Positions 17,414 to 25,675 of a stretch of 64,000 bases of DNA are shown in pieces. The position numbers and the translations under genes are program-made. The notes beneath the pieces were generated by a model, which was not told where the DNA came from, ran no database searches, and saw nothing but the letters and a program-made list of their open reading frames with translations. Each line of letters begins with the position of its first letter. Positions within the stretch are counted from its first letter, which is position 1. The stretch lies in the NCBI RefSeq assembly GCF_900460535.1, contig NZ_UHIL01000001.1:1922001-1986000 (forward strand), read 5' to 3'. Source of the DNA: Vibrio parahaemolyticus. Its GTDB lineage: Bacteria; Pseudomonadota; Gammaproteobacteria; Enterobacterales; Vibrionaceae.

Positions 17414-18195
17414 GTTACGACGATTTACACCAAGCTTTGTTTCTTTATAGCTTGACGCTGCCAAGGCTCATGGCGTGCTTTATCTTTCTGCCTATTTTGA
17501 GCAAACAGATGCTTGGCGGTGCAATGATCCGTAACGGCGTACTTTGCTCACTTGCGTTGTTTATTTTTCCCGTCGTAAACGAGCAAGCATTGCCCGCCGA
17601 AACTGACGGCCTTTGGTTGATTGTGATTCTAGGCAAAGAAGTCTTGCTGGGTATGCTGATTGGCTTTGTCGCAGCCATTCCTTTTTGGGCGATTGAAGCC
17701 ACTGGCTTTTTGGTGGATAACCAACGCGGCGCGGCGATGGCGAGCATGTTCAACCCAACGCTGGGTTCTCAATCCACCCCAACGGCGGTATTACTCACCC
17801 AAACGTTGATCACCTTGTTCTTCTCGGGCGGTGGCTTTGTTGCATTTATCTACGCTCTGTTTAAAAGCTACACCACTTGGCCAATACTCGGCTTTTTTCC
17901 GATGGTCACGGACGCGTGGGTAAGCTTTTTCTATGATCAGTTTCAACAGTTAATGTGGCTTGGTGTCTTAATGTCGGCGCCACTTGTGCTCGCGATGTTC
18001 TTAGCCGAATTTGGCCTTGCGCTGATCAGCCGATTTGCGCCGCAACTCAACGTTTTCTTCTTGGCGATGCCCATCAAAAGTGCCATCGCAAGTGTGTTAT
18101 TGATCGTCTATCTCGGATTAATGATGGATCACTTTGAAGCACTATTTTATGGCATCACTCGCTTTGGCGATCAGCTCAACACGATTTGGAAATAA
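17410..18195 (+). CDS. yscT: T3SS1 export apparatus protein YscT/SctT
   Basis: A 261-residue protein with about six membrane helices, identical in length to Yersinia YscT. The GLLIGF-like segment LLGMLIGFVAAIPFWAIEATG and the VDNQRGAAMAS motif are typical of SctT/FliR, the single-copy core of the export gate. It overlaps yscS by 4 bp. Confidence 0.95.
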   Translation: MSYDDLHQALFLYSLTLPRLMACFIFLPILSKQMLGGAMIRNGVLCSLALFIFPVVNEQALPAETDGLWLIVILGKEVLLGMLIGFVAAIPFWAIEATGFLVDNQRGAAMASMFNPTLGSQSTPTAVLLTQTLITLFFSGGGFVAFIYALFKSYTTWPILGFFPMVTDAWVSFFYDQFQQLMWLGVLMSAPLVLAMFLAEFGLALISRFAPQLNVFFLAMPIKSAIASVLLIVYLGLMMDHFEALFYGITRFGDQLNTIWK

Positions 18196-18210
18196 AGGTT
18201 AGGATGTTCT

Positions 18211-19266
18211 ATGAGTGGTGAAAAAACCGAACAACCCACCGCCAAAAAGCTCCGCGACGCCCGAAAAAAAGGACAAGTCGCGAAGAGCCAAGAGATCGTC
18301 TCTTCGGCGTTAATTCTGGCACTCATCGCCGTGCTGTTTGCCTTTGCCGATTACTACATGTCGCACATCTCTGCCCTACTTTTGCTTCCAAGCGAGCTCG
18401 CATATCAAGGCTTTCAAGACGCATTGATCGATGTTGCCATCGCTATCGCCAAAGAGATGGCCTACCTCCTCGCGCCAATTATTTTGGTCGCCGCGCTTAT
18501 CGCTATTTTTTCTAACATGGGACAGTTTGGTTTTCTTTTTAGTGGCGAGTCCATCAAGCCCGACATTAAGAAAATCAACCCTGTCGAGGGCGCAAAGCGC
18601 ATCTTCTCGCTAAAAAGCGTCATTGAATTCATCAAGTCGATACTCAAGGTATCTCTGCTTTCCTGCATCATTTGGGTTACGCTGCGGGGCAACATCAACA
18701 CCTTAATGCAAATTCCAACTTGTGGATTGGAATGTGTCCCTGCGGTGACGGGAGTTATGATTAAACAATTGATGATCATTTCATCGGTTGGTTTTGTCGT
18801 GATCGCTGCGGCAGATTTTGCCTACCAGAAGTTTGACCACACGAAGAAGCTCAAAATGAGCAAGGACGAAGTGAAACGTGAATACAAAGAGATGGAAGGC
18901 AGCCCGGAAATCAAAAGTAAACGCCGTCAGCTTCATCAAGAACTTCAAGCTTCTAATCAACGCGAAAACGTTAAGCGCTCCAACGTATTAGTAACGAACC
19001 CGACTCACATCGCGGTTGGTCTGTACTACAAAAAAGGCGAAACACCGTTGCCTGTCATCACTCTGATGGAAACCGATGCGATGGCTAAACGCATGATTGC
19101 AATTGCGCGAGAAGAAGGCGTGCCAGTAATGCAAAAAGTGCCATTAGCGCGTGCGCTTTATGCCGACGGAAACGTTGACCAATACATCCCAAGCGAATTA
19201 ATTGAAGCCACGGCAGAAGTGCTCCGTTGGCTGGCATCATTGGAATCTGATGGTACTCAAAGATAG
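18211..19266 (+). CDS. yscU: T3SS1 autoproteolytic export switch YscU/SctU
   Basis: A 351-residue protein starting MSGEKTEQPTAKKLRDARKK, the classic SctU/FlhB N-terminus, with four membrane helices (about 30-200) and a cytoplasmic domain. The autocleavage motif NPTH is intact at residues 263-266, the position reported for Yersinia YscU. Cleavage between N and P changes export from needle subunits to translocators and effectors. It is the last gene of the yscN operon. Confidence 0.96.
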   Translation: MSGEKTEQPTAKKLRDARKKGQVAKSQEIVSSALILALIAVLFAFADYYMSHISALLLLPSELAYQGFQDALIDVAIAIAKEMAYLLAPIILVAALIAIFSNMGQFGFLFSGESIKPDIKKINPVEGAKRIFSLKSVIEFIKSILKVSLLSCIIWVTLRGNINTLMQIPTCGLECVPAVTGVMIKQLMIISSVGFVVIAAADFAYQKFDHTKKLKMSKDEVKREYKEMEGSPEIKSKRRQLHQELQASNQRENVKRSNVLVTNPTHIAVGLYYKKGETPLPVITLMETDAMAKRMIAIAREEGVPVMQKVPLARALYADGNVDQYIPSELIEATAEVLRWLASLESDGTQR

Positions 19267-19275
19267 TTTTATTCA

Positions 19276-19302
19276 AAGGGCAAAGTACGTCGCTTTGTCC
19301 TT
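19276..19302. terminator. Possible terminator after yscU
   Basis: A 10-bp stem containing one G-T pair (AAGGGCAAAG / CTTTGTCCTT) with a 7-nt loop, between convergent yscU and a LysR gene. The following run is AT-rich but not a clean T-tract on either strand, so this is a weak call. Confidence 0.45.
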
Positions 19303-19376
19303 AATAAAACTCAGGTTGATTTAACATTTCTAGCACGGATACGTCTGCAGAAAGCACGTATGATTTACTTGTAAAC

Positions 19377-20294
19377 CTAAAGCTCAGCGCGCTTTTCAAT
19401 CAGAAAATCCATAAGGACGCGGATTTTCTTGGGCATGTTTTCACGTGAAGGGATATAGAGATAAAAGCCCGGAAACGGTTTACACCAATCAACAAAAACG
19501 CGCTCCAGTTTCCCTTCTTCAAGATACTTCAATACCCATAAATCAATGTGCTTGATAAGTCCCACACCCTGAATAGCAGCTTGCAACATGCTGTAATCGT
19601 CGTTGAACACCGCATTGCCTTTCGGTTCAAATATCACAGTATGTTTATCAACATCAGGAGACGTGAGTGACCAATGGTCGAGTGTACCACTTGAGGTAAA
19701 ACGGTACGCGAGGCAGTTGTGATACTCTAAGTCATTCGGCGTTTCAGGTTTGCCATATCGCTTGAAGTAATCTGGAGAACCGACTATCGCGTTTGTCAGA
19801 TTTGGAGTGATTGGAATCGCGACCATGTGCTCATCCAAGCTAACACCTAAACGTATTCCTGCATCCATCCCTTCCGCAACAATATTTGTCAGACCGTCAT
19901 CCATGATCAGCTCTAAACGTATTTTCGGATAACGAGATAAAAACTCCCCCAAGTGCGGTTCGATAAGAAGCCGAGCGGCTGTTCTAGAAGCGCTAATACG
20001 AATGAGCCCCGCTGGCTCGATATGTAAATCATTCAGCGAATTTAGGGCTTGCTCAATATTGGTCAATGAAGGATGAAGGGTGTCGAGCAAGCGCTGCCCT
20101 TCTTCGGTCAGAGACATGTTTCGTGTCGTGCGATTTAGCAGCCTGACTTGAAGTTGTTTTTCTAGCCCTTTCACATGCTGCGACAATGCAGCCCGCGTCA
20201 CTCCCATTTCGGAGGCGGCTTTCGTAAAACTACGATGGCGCGCTACATGCGCAAACCACGTTAGTGAAGATATTAGGGAAGGTTCAATAGCCAT
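19377..20294 (-). CDS. LysR-family transcriptional regulator
   Basis: A 305-residue LysR-type regulator. The winged helix-turn-helix is at about residues 8-65 (SFTKAASEMGVTRAALSQHV), followed by a linker and a periplasmic-binding-like effector domain (about 90-300). It is divergent from the two-hydrolase operon, with a perfect 19-bp palindrome touching its own start codon. The usual LysR logic therefore suggests it represses itself and controls the hydrolases. It has no recognisable Shine-Dalgarno, because the palindrome occupies that space. Confidence 0.92.
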   Translation of the reverse strand: MAIEPSLISSLTWFAHVARHRSFTKAASEMGVTRAALSQHVKGLEKQLQVRLLNRTTRNMSLTEEGQRLLDTLHPSLTNIEQALNSLNDLHIEPAGLIRISASRTAARLLIEPHLGEFLSRYPKIRLELIMDDGLTNIVAEGMDAGIRLGVSLDEHMVAIPITPNLTNAIVGSPDYFKRYGKPETPNDLEYHNCLAYRFTSSGTLDHWSLTSPDVDKHTVIFEPKGNAVFNDDYSMLQAAIQGVGLIKHIDLWVLKYLEEGKLERVFVDWCKPFPGFYLYIPSRENMPKKIRVLMDFLIEKRAEL

Positions 20295-20295
20295 T

Positions 20296-20314
20296 TGTTA
20301 AGTATAACTTAACA
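20296..20314. promoter_or_regulatory. Perfect palindrome, probable LysR operator
   Basis: The sequence TGTTAAGT-ATA-ACTTAACA is an 8+3+8 perfect inverted repeat, one base upstream of the LysR ATG and about 110 bp before the hydrolase start. It contains the T-N11-A pattern of LysR sites. Binding here would block the regulator's own translation start and promoter. Confidence 0.7.
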
Positions 20315-20422
20315 GTCATGTGTGTAAAACGATATTTATCTAATACAGTTCGTTCACTAGTATTAACTCAAGGCTTACGCCCCACGAGACAAAACAGTGA
20401 AACGCTACAGGAGAATTTCGTT

Positions 20423-21337
20423 ATGTCTAAAGTTACTTTCAAAAATCTAAATGGTCTGGGCATCTCTATTGCAGCGGTGATTAACGTTCCTGAAAACTTT
20501 GATGAATCTAAACCGTATCCTGCCATTGTTGTTTCTCATCCTGGTGGCGGCGTTAAAGAGCAGACAGCGGGAACCTACGCGAAAAAACTATCAGAACATG
20601 GCTTCGTGACTATCGCATTCGACGCATCGTTTCAGGGCGAAAGTACAGGTGAGCCTCGCCAATTAGAAAACCCTCACATTCGTACCGAAGATGTGAGTGC
20701 CGTTATCGATTATCTCACCACTCTTGACTACGTAGATAACGAACGCATTGGTGCAATGGGGATTTGTGCAGGTGCCGGTTACACCGCGAACGCAGCGATT
20801 AATGACCGCCGCATTAAGGCTGTCGGTACCGTCAGCATGGTTAATATCGGTCAAATGTTCCGTAATGGTTGGGATAACAGTGTAAAAGACAGCGACGCCA
20901 TCCCTTACATCGAGGCGGGATCACTCGCCAGAACTTCAGACGCGAGCGGTGCTGAATTTGTCACAATCCCAATGGCACCGTTAAAAGAAGAAGACGCACC
21001 AAACGAAGAGTTACGCCAAGCGTGGGAGTATTACCACACCGATCGCGCGGCATATTGCACAGCGCCGGGCTTTGCAACCGCACGTAGTTTGAATCAAATC
21101 ATCACTTACGATGCGTTTTTCAAAGCAGAAGCGTTCTTGACTCAGCCATTGCTGACCGTTGTCGGTAGCGAGGCTGGCAGCAAATGGATGAGCGATGACC
21201 TAATGGAACGAGCGGCGAGTACGGATAAACACATGCATGTCGTTGACGGCGCAAATCACATGGATCTTTATGATGGTGAAACCCCTATAGCAGAAGCGAT
21301 TGGAGCTCTAGCGCCGTTTTTCCAACGCACGCTTTAA
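20423..21337 (+). CDS. Alpha/beta hydrolase, dienelactone-hydrolase-like, cysteine nucleophile
   Basis: A 304-residue alpha/beta hydrolase. The nucleophile elbow reads GICAG (Cys at residue 115), with cysteine in place of serine as in dienelactone hydrolases; an oxyanion-loop HPGGGVKEQ lies near 39-47, a FDASFQGES strand-loop near 66-74, and a C-terminal DGANHMDLYDG supplies the likely catalytic histidine. The substrate is unknown. The ATG at 20423 has a CAGGAGA ribosome-binding site; the open frame upstream lacks one. It lies 71 bp before a paralogue of similar size and motif set. Confidence 0.87.
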   Translation: MSKVTFKNLNGLGISIAAVINVPENFDESKPYPAIVVSHPGGGVKEQTAGTYAKKLSEHGFVTIAFDASFQGESTGEPRQLENPHIRTEDVSAVIDYLTTLDYVDNERIGAMGICAGAGYTANAAINDRRIKAVGTVSMVNIGQMFRNGWDNSVKDSDAIPYIEAGSLARTSDASGAEFVTIPMAPLKEEDAPNEELRQAWEYYHTDRAAYCTAPGFATARSLNQIITYDAFFKAEAFLTQPLLTVVGSEAGSKWMSDDLMERAASTDKHMHVVDGANHMDLYDGETPIAEAIGALAPFFQRTL

Positions 21338-21408
21338 CAGATTGATTTGAGATACCAGATAGTTTGGCTCTGCGATCTCGAGCCAAATTTGAAACTAGGA
21401 ACAAAGAT

Positions 21409-22347
21409 ATGAACACTCAAAAAGTAACATTCAGAAACGCAGATATGGCTTGGGATATAGCGGCACTTATTCTACTACCTGAAGGTTTTGATGAATCCAA
21501 ACGTTACCCAACCATGATAAGCGTTCACCCATTTGGCAGTTGCAAAGAGCAAACGTCAAGCGCGGTATACGGAAAAGCATTAGCTGAGCTTGGTTACGTG
21601 GTGATCGCCTTTGATGCGAGTTTTCAAGGTGAATCTGGAGGGTTACCTCGTTATGTTGAAGACCCAAGCCAACGCGTTGAAGACATCAGTCGCGTTATCG
21701 ACTACGCAGTAACCCTGCCGTATGTCGATGAAACTCGAATTGGTGGCTTGGGAATTTGCGGTGGCGGGGCTTATGTCATCAGTGCCGCTTTAACAGAAAA
21801 ACGTTTGAAAGCGGTAGTTGGCATTACGCCAGTCAATGTGGGACGCTTATTCCGTGAAGGATTCAGCTTGTACAACCCAAACGGCACGCTGGAAGCAATG
21901 GCGGCACAGCGTACCGCTGAAGCTCGCGGCGGAGAATTACAAGTCAACGAACTTCTTCCACCAAACCTAGAGTTTGCCAAAGAAAATGGCTTAACTGAGC
22001 GCGATGTGTTTGAGGCGACTGACTACTATAAAACGCCTCGCGGACAGACTGAAGGCGGAGCCACGCGCATGTTGTTTTCTCATGCTCAGAAAACCCTAAG
22101 TTGGGATGCTTTTGCCTTCACTGAAACTTTATTAACTCAACCAGTGATGACCGTGATTGGTCAAAAAGTGGGAGCGTTTGGCGCTTATCGTGATGGTCAG
22201 GAGGTTTATGGTCGAGCTGTCGCATCAAAGGATCGCCAACTAGTTGATCTAGAAAGCTGGTCTCACTATGAGTTGTATGACCATCCACAAGCAGTTGGAA
22301 TGGCAATGGAGAAAGTCTCGCCCTTCTTGGATAAGCATTTGAAGTAA
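21409..22347 (+). CDS. Alpha/beta hydrolase, paralogue of the preceding gene
   Basis: A 312-residue paralogue of the upstream hydrolase: both have KVTFxN at the start, an SxHPxG(G/S) loop, FDASFQGES, a GIC(A/G)G elbow (Cys 117 here) and DAFxxxExLLTQP(L/V)(L/M)TV before the histidine segment (SWSHYELYDHP). The two have diverged widely elsewhere, so the duplication is not recent. The start at 21409 follows AGGA by 8 nt. Probably co-transcribed with the first copy and the flavodoxin-like gene. Confidence 0.87.
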   Translation: MNTQKVTFRNADMAWDIAALILLPEGFDESKRYPTMISVHPFGSCKEQTSSAVYGKALAELGYVVIAFDASFQGESGGLPRYVEDPSQRVEDISRVIDYAVTLPYVDETRIGGLGICGGGAYVISAALTEKRLKAVVGITPVNVGRLFREGFSLYNPNGTLEAMAAQRTAEARGGELQVNELLPPNLEFAKENGLTERDVFEATDYYKTPRGQTEGGATRMLFSHAQKTLSWDAFAFTETLLTQPVMTVIGQKVGAFGAYRDGQEVYGRAVASKDRQLVDLESWSHYELYDHPQAVGMAMEKVSPFLDKHLK

Positions 22348-22356
22348 TCTGAAATC

Positions 22357-22385
22357 AAGAGTGCCACCAAACCGGTCGCACTCTT
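22357..22385 (+). terminator. Possible terminator or attenuator after the hydrolase pair
   Basis: A perfect 8-bp stem (AAGAGTGC / GCACTCTT) with a 13-nt loop starting 9 bp after the stop. Only a short T-rich stretch follows, so read-through to the flavodoxin-like gene is possible. Confidence 0.5.
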
Positions 22386-22434
22386 ACTTCTCTGTTATTC
22401 CTATTTCCCAGTTAATAGCCATAGGTCAGTGACT

Positions 22435-23073
22435 ATGTTTCGATGGACGCTCATCGTTCTATTTATATTGTTCGTACTTTTGATGGTGGTTGCTCTCGTC
22501 GTTACTCAAATCGAAAACTCACAATACCGCAAGCACAAACAAAAGCAGCAACATCTGCAGCACTCGTTAACCGGTGAGTCTAAAACCGCAATCGTCGTTT
22601 TCTCTCGCTCAGGGAATACCGCCACTCTGTCCGAACATATTGCCAACAAAACAAATGGGCATGTTTATGAAATTTTTGCCAAAAGCTACGCGCTCGGCAT
22701 TCCAGGATGGATAAGTGCGTTGAAAGATGCCAGAAGTAATGTGGCAGAGATCGTCCCACAGCATATCGACCTCTCCTCTTACGATACGGTTTATCTCGGC
22801 TCTCCTATTTGGTTATACAGTCCAGCCCCACCTATTTGGCAATTTGTGAAAGACAACGATTTAACCAACAAACGGGTCATATTGTTTAACTCGTTCAATA
22901 GTAAATTTGAACAACACTTTATTGACGAATTTGCTGCATTAGTTCGAGCCAAAGGCGCAACAAGCTTCGAGCATCAATATGTAAAACGAGGAAGAATGGG
23001 AGACCAGTTATCTACAGACGAAATGTTAGCCGCGTTTGACCATCTCACCCCCCAATCAATAAGTTCACGTTAA
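22435..23073 (+). CDS. Membrane-anchored flavodoxin-like protein
   Basis: A 212-residue protein with one N-terminal transmembrane helix (about 4-26), a basic, Gln-rich linker and a flavodoxin fold. SRSGNTATLSEHIA (about 58-71) is the FMN phosphate-binding loop and YLGSPIWLYSPAPP the second flavin loop. It probably carries FMN and transfers electrons or reduces quinones at the inner membrane. The ATG at 22435 is preferred to the GTG at 22429, though neither has a strong ribosome-binding site. It is followed by a good terminator. Confidence 0.82.
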   Translation: MFRWTLIVLFILFVLLMVVALVVTQIENSQYRKHKQKQQHLQHSLTGESKTAIVVFSRSGNTATLSEHIANKTNGHVYEIFAKSYALGIPGWISALKDARSNVAEIVPQHIDLSSYDTVYLGSPIWLYSPAPPIWQFVKDNDLTNKRVILFNSFNSKFEQHFIDEFAALVRAKGATSFEHQYVKRGRMGDQLSTDEMLAAFDHLTPQSISSR

Positions 23074-23107
23074 ACATGGCACTGTTTAAGCGGCAATATA
23101 ATAGGCA

Positions 23108-23131
23108 AAAAGGGAGCGAATACTCCCTTTT
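23108..23131. terminator. Terminator, copy 1 of a duplicated terminator sequence
   Basis: A 9-bp stem (AAAAGGGAG / CTCCCTTTT) with loop CGAATA, flanked by A- and T-runs. It is nearly identical, including the loop, to the terminator at 25649-25672. Confidence 0.88.
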
Positions 23132-23179
23132 CTGTTTAGACCTCGACTCAGGCTATACATAGGAACACATTGTCTTGTA

Positions 23180-24070
23180 TCACCTATCTAGACGTTCAAG
23201 TAACTGATTCGATAACGTCTCTACCACTGGTTTTACTTTATCCTTTTTCCAAACGAAGCAAAGAGGCAGTTGAAGTTCGAATTTGTGTAATGGCAAGAAC
23301 TGTACAAGTGCCGAAGTTCGAGCAATATGCCTGCTGTTCACAATTGCAACCCCTTGCCCTGCTGCAACCAACGCGAGCATTGAGCTTTCATGATGTGCCC
23401 AATGAAGAACATTTGGCGTAAGTCCAAGAGATTTAAACTTTTGCTCTTGCCAATCATAAAAAGTGGGATAAGAAGATCTAGGAAATCGGATAAAAGGCAA
23501 AGAATTGAGTTGCTCTACAGATATACTCTCGTTGAACTTTTCTCGCCATGATGCAGGGTACGCGAATGCCATATTATCTTTGCGTAGCTCTATCGTATTG
23601 TATGAACTATCAAGATTTTTAAATAAGTAAACGAACGCACAATCCAAATTACCATTTTCAATTTGATCCAATAACTTTACGGTATTGTCCGTCACCATTT
23701 CCATCGCAATATCTGGATTTTTTTCTCGAAAGGTACTTAGATATTTAGGGACAAGCCCCTCCCAAAGTACAGACTCTACAGATCCTAACTTCAGATTCCC
23801 AATAGAACCCAATGCCACTCTCTTAACCATTTGAGTCGTATTTTCCAAATTGTTCATCATTTCGCTCATTTGGTCTCTGTAATATTCTCCAGCCAAAGTT
23901 AGTGTTAGTCTCCTAGAAGCTCTTTCAAACAACTGCACACCTAGTTCACCTTCCAACTCACTAACCTGTCTAGAGATGGCGGGTTGAGTAACATGCAGTA
24001 CTTGAGACGCCTTTCTAACCCCTCCATAATTAGCAACAGCCAAAAAATATTTAATTTGTCGAAGCTCCAT
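23180..24070 (-). CDS. LysR-family transcriptional regulator
   Basis: A 296-residue LysR regulator starting MELRQIKYFLAVANYGGVRK, with the helix-turn-helix at about 18-37 (ASQVLHVTQPAISRQVSELE) and a substrate-binding domain. The ATG at 24070 is selected because it gives the canonical LysR N-terminus; the longer open frame is unsupported. It is divergent from an EamA transporter gene 106 bp away, the usual arrangement for a regulator of its neighbour. It belongs to the block bounded by the duplicated terminators. Confidence 0.92.
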   Translation of the reverse strand: MELRQIKYFLAVANYGGVRKASQVLHVTQPAISRQVSELEGELGVQLFERASRRLTLTLAGEYYRDQMSEMMNNLENTTQMVKRVALGSIGNLKLGSVESVLWEGLVPKYLSTFREKNPDIAMEMVTDNTVKLLDQIENGNLDCAFVYLFKNLDSSYNTIELRKDNMAFAYPASWREKFNESISVEQLNSLPFIRFPRSSYPTFYDWQEQKFKSLGLTPNVLHWAHHESSMLALVAAGQGVAIVNSRHIARTSALVQFLPLHKFELQLPLCFVWKKDKVKPVVETLSNQLLERLDR

Positions 24071-24102
24071 CACCGCCCCAATAGTTAACCAATAAGCATC
24101 AA

Positions 24103-24120
24103 TTGATAAAGATATATCAA
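24103..24120. promoter_or_regulatory. Inverted repeat between divergent LysR and EamA genes
   Basis: TTGATA-N6-TATCAA lies in the middle of the 106-bp divergent intergenic region. Size, AT-richness and position suit a LysR recognition site, but the arms are short. Confidence 0.4.
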
Positions 24121-24176
24121 TATTTATTATCACCAGTCCAGCGTAGTCTTCTAAAAAACACAATTTAGAAGACACA

Positions 24177-25094
24177 ATGAACACAAGTAGTTTAAAAACT
24201 CACAAAAAAGGCAACTTCATCAAAGGAATTGGATACGGTATTGCAACTGTGAGTTGTTGGGGAGTAATGAACGTTACAACGCATGATGCACTAAGGAGTG
24301 GCTTTTTACCAAATGACCTAACGATGCTGCGTTATTGTATTGCGGGAATGATATGCCTACCTTGGGTGCTAGTTAATCACAGCAAAGAACAAGGCCTGTT
24401 ACCGTGGCTGAAAGCATCTGTATTCGCGCTATTGGCTGGGCCACTGTACGGTTGGCTGGTAAATAAAGGAATGCAACTCACTCCTTTAACTTATGCGAGC
24501 GTTATGGTGCCTACGTTTACAATGTTGATTACGATTTTGTTGCTTTTCTCAATGAAGATTGACGTTAGCAAAAATCAAGTGATTGGAACCTTCGTTATTA
24601 TCTTTGGGCTATATTCTCTGATCAGTAGCAATTCTAGCCCGTCACCACAAAGCCAAATGGGTGTACTTGCGTTTTTATTGGCCGGGTTTATTTGGTCTTG
24701 CTTCACCATCTTATTGAAGAAGTGGGAACTTGAACTGGTGCCAACGATTTTCATGATGAACATCGTTTCTGGAATAGTCTACGTTCCGATTTTCCTTTCC
24801 AGTGAACAATCCGAACTGTCTAGTATACCTATTGAACATTGGGCTGAGCAGATTGTAGTTCAAAGCATACTCGCTTCAATTGTCGTAGTTTTTACTTTCG
24901 CTAAGGCTGTTGAGTATCTGGGCGCATCTATTGCTTCTACGCTACCTGCGCTGATTCCTTTAGTTTCTATTTCTCTCGCTATTTGGTTCTTTGAACAATC
25001 GATTACAACCAACGAAAAAATAGCCCTAACTGTGATTTCCATAGGGTTTGTTTTATGCACACTTTGCAAGCACACAAAAAAACAAGAGAGATGA
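24177..25094 (+). CDS. EamA/DMT-family transporter
   Basis: A 305-residue protein with ten hydrophobic helices arranged as two EamA repeats (about 15-140 and 155-295), as in drug/metabolite transporters that export amino acids or metabolites. The codons are AT-rich compared with the T3SS genes on either side. It is divergent from a LysR gene, and a GNAT gene follows 30 bp downstream. Substrate unknown. Confidence 0.88.
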   Translation: MNTSSLKTHKKGNFIKGIGYGIATVSCWGVMNVTTHDALRSGFLPNDLTMLRYCIAGMICLPWVLVNHSKEQGLLPWLKASVFALLAGPLYGWLVNKGMQLTPLTYASVMVPTFTMLITILLLFSMKIDVSKNQVIGTFVIIFGLYSLISSNSSPSPQSQMGVLAFLLAGFIWSCFTILLKKWELELVPTIFMMNIVSGIVYVPIFLSSEQSELSSIPIEHWAEQIVVQSILASIVVVFTFAKAVEYLGASIASTLPALIPLVSISLAIWFFEQSITTNEKIALTVISIGFVLCTLCKHTKKQER

Positions 25095-25124
25095 AGACAT
25101 CCCCCCTTAATAACTAAAGAAGCA

Positions 25125-25616
25125 ATGGGAAACGAGCTCATCAGTCGTAATTTCGGAAAAAGAGACGAAAAAAAGAAGCTTCAAATAGTAACGTACAGCG
25201 AATCCAACGAACTTTTTGCTGTATTTAAACAATACATGATGCCGACTATTGATGGGGCCATAGGGTGGGATGAAGACTTTCAGTTTGACGGATTTGTAGA
25301 AAACCTCAAACGAGATTGGTTCAGATGGTTAATTGTAAGAAATGAGAAAGCAGGATTGGTTTGTTTTCGTACAATAGAATCTAGAATCCATATCCACCTT
25401 TTAATCGTGTTTCATCCATTTCAACGCCAAGGGTTAGCTCGCCAATTCTTCCGCCTGATTGAATCGAAACATAAATCAAAGTGTTTGTCATTGAGCAGCT
25501 TAAAAAACAACAAGATCGCAATATATATGTACACAAAGTATGGTTTCAAAGTGATTGCTGAAGATGAACATTTCTACAGTTTTATTAAGTTTAATACGAA
25601 CAGAGAAGTACCGTAA
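25125..25616 (+). CDS. GNAT-family N-acetyltransferase
   Basis: A 163-residue protein with the acetyl-CoA-binding signature HPFQRQGLARQFFRLIE (about 97-113) and a terminal Y-TKYGF motif (MYTKYGFKVIAEDEHFYSF), typical of GNAT enzymes. The acceptor is unknown. The N-terminus is Lys/Glu-rich. It is AT-rich, like the EamA gene it follows, and probably co-transcribed with it. The ribosome-binding site is weak (AAGAAG). Confidence 0.85.
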   Translation: MGNELISRNFGKRDEKKKLQIVTYSESNELFAVFKQYMMPTIDGAIGWDEDFQFDGFVENLKRDWFRWLIVRNEKAGLVCFRTIESRIHIHLLIVFHPFQRQGLARQFFRLIESKHKSKCLSLSSLKNNKIAIYMYTKYGFKVIAEDEHFYSFIKFNTNREVP

Positions 25617-25648
25617 TTAAAGTACTTCAGTGTCAGCACAATTCAACA

Positions 25649-25672
25649 AAAAGGGAGCGAATGCTCCCTTTT
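25649..25672. terminator. Terminator, copy 2 of a duplicated terminator sequence
   Basis: A perfect 10-bp stem (AAAAGGGAGC / GCTCCCTTTT) with loop GAAT, serving GNAT on the plus strand and vopQ on the minus strand. About 24 consecutive bases match the terminator at 23108 with a single difference. Confidence 0.9.
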
Positions 25673-25675
25673 CCT

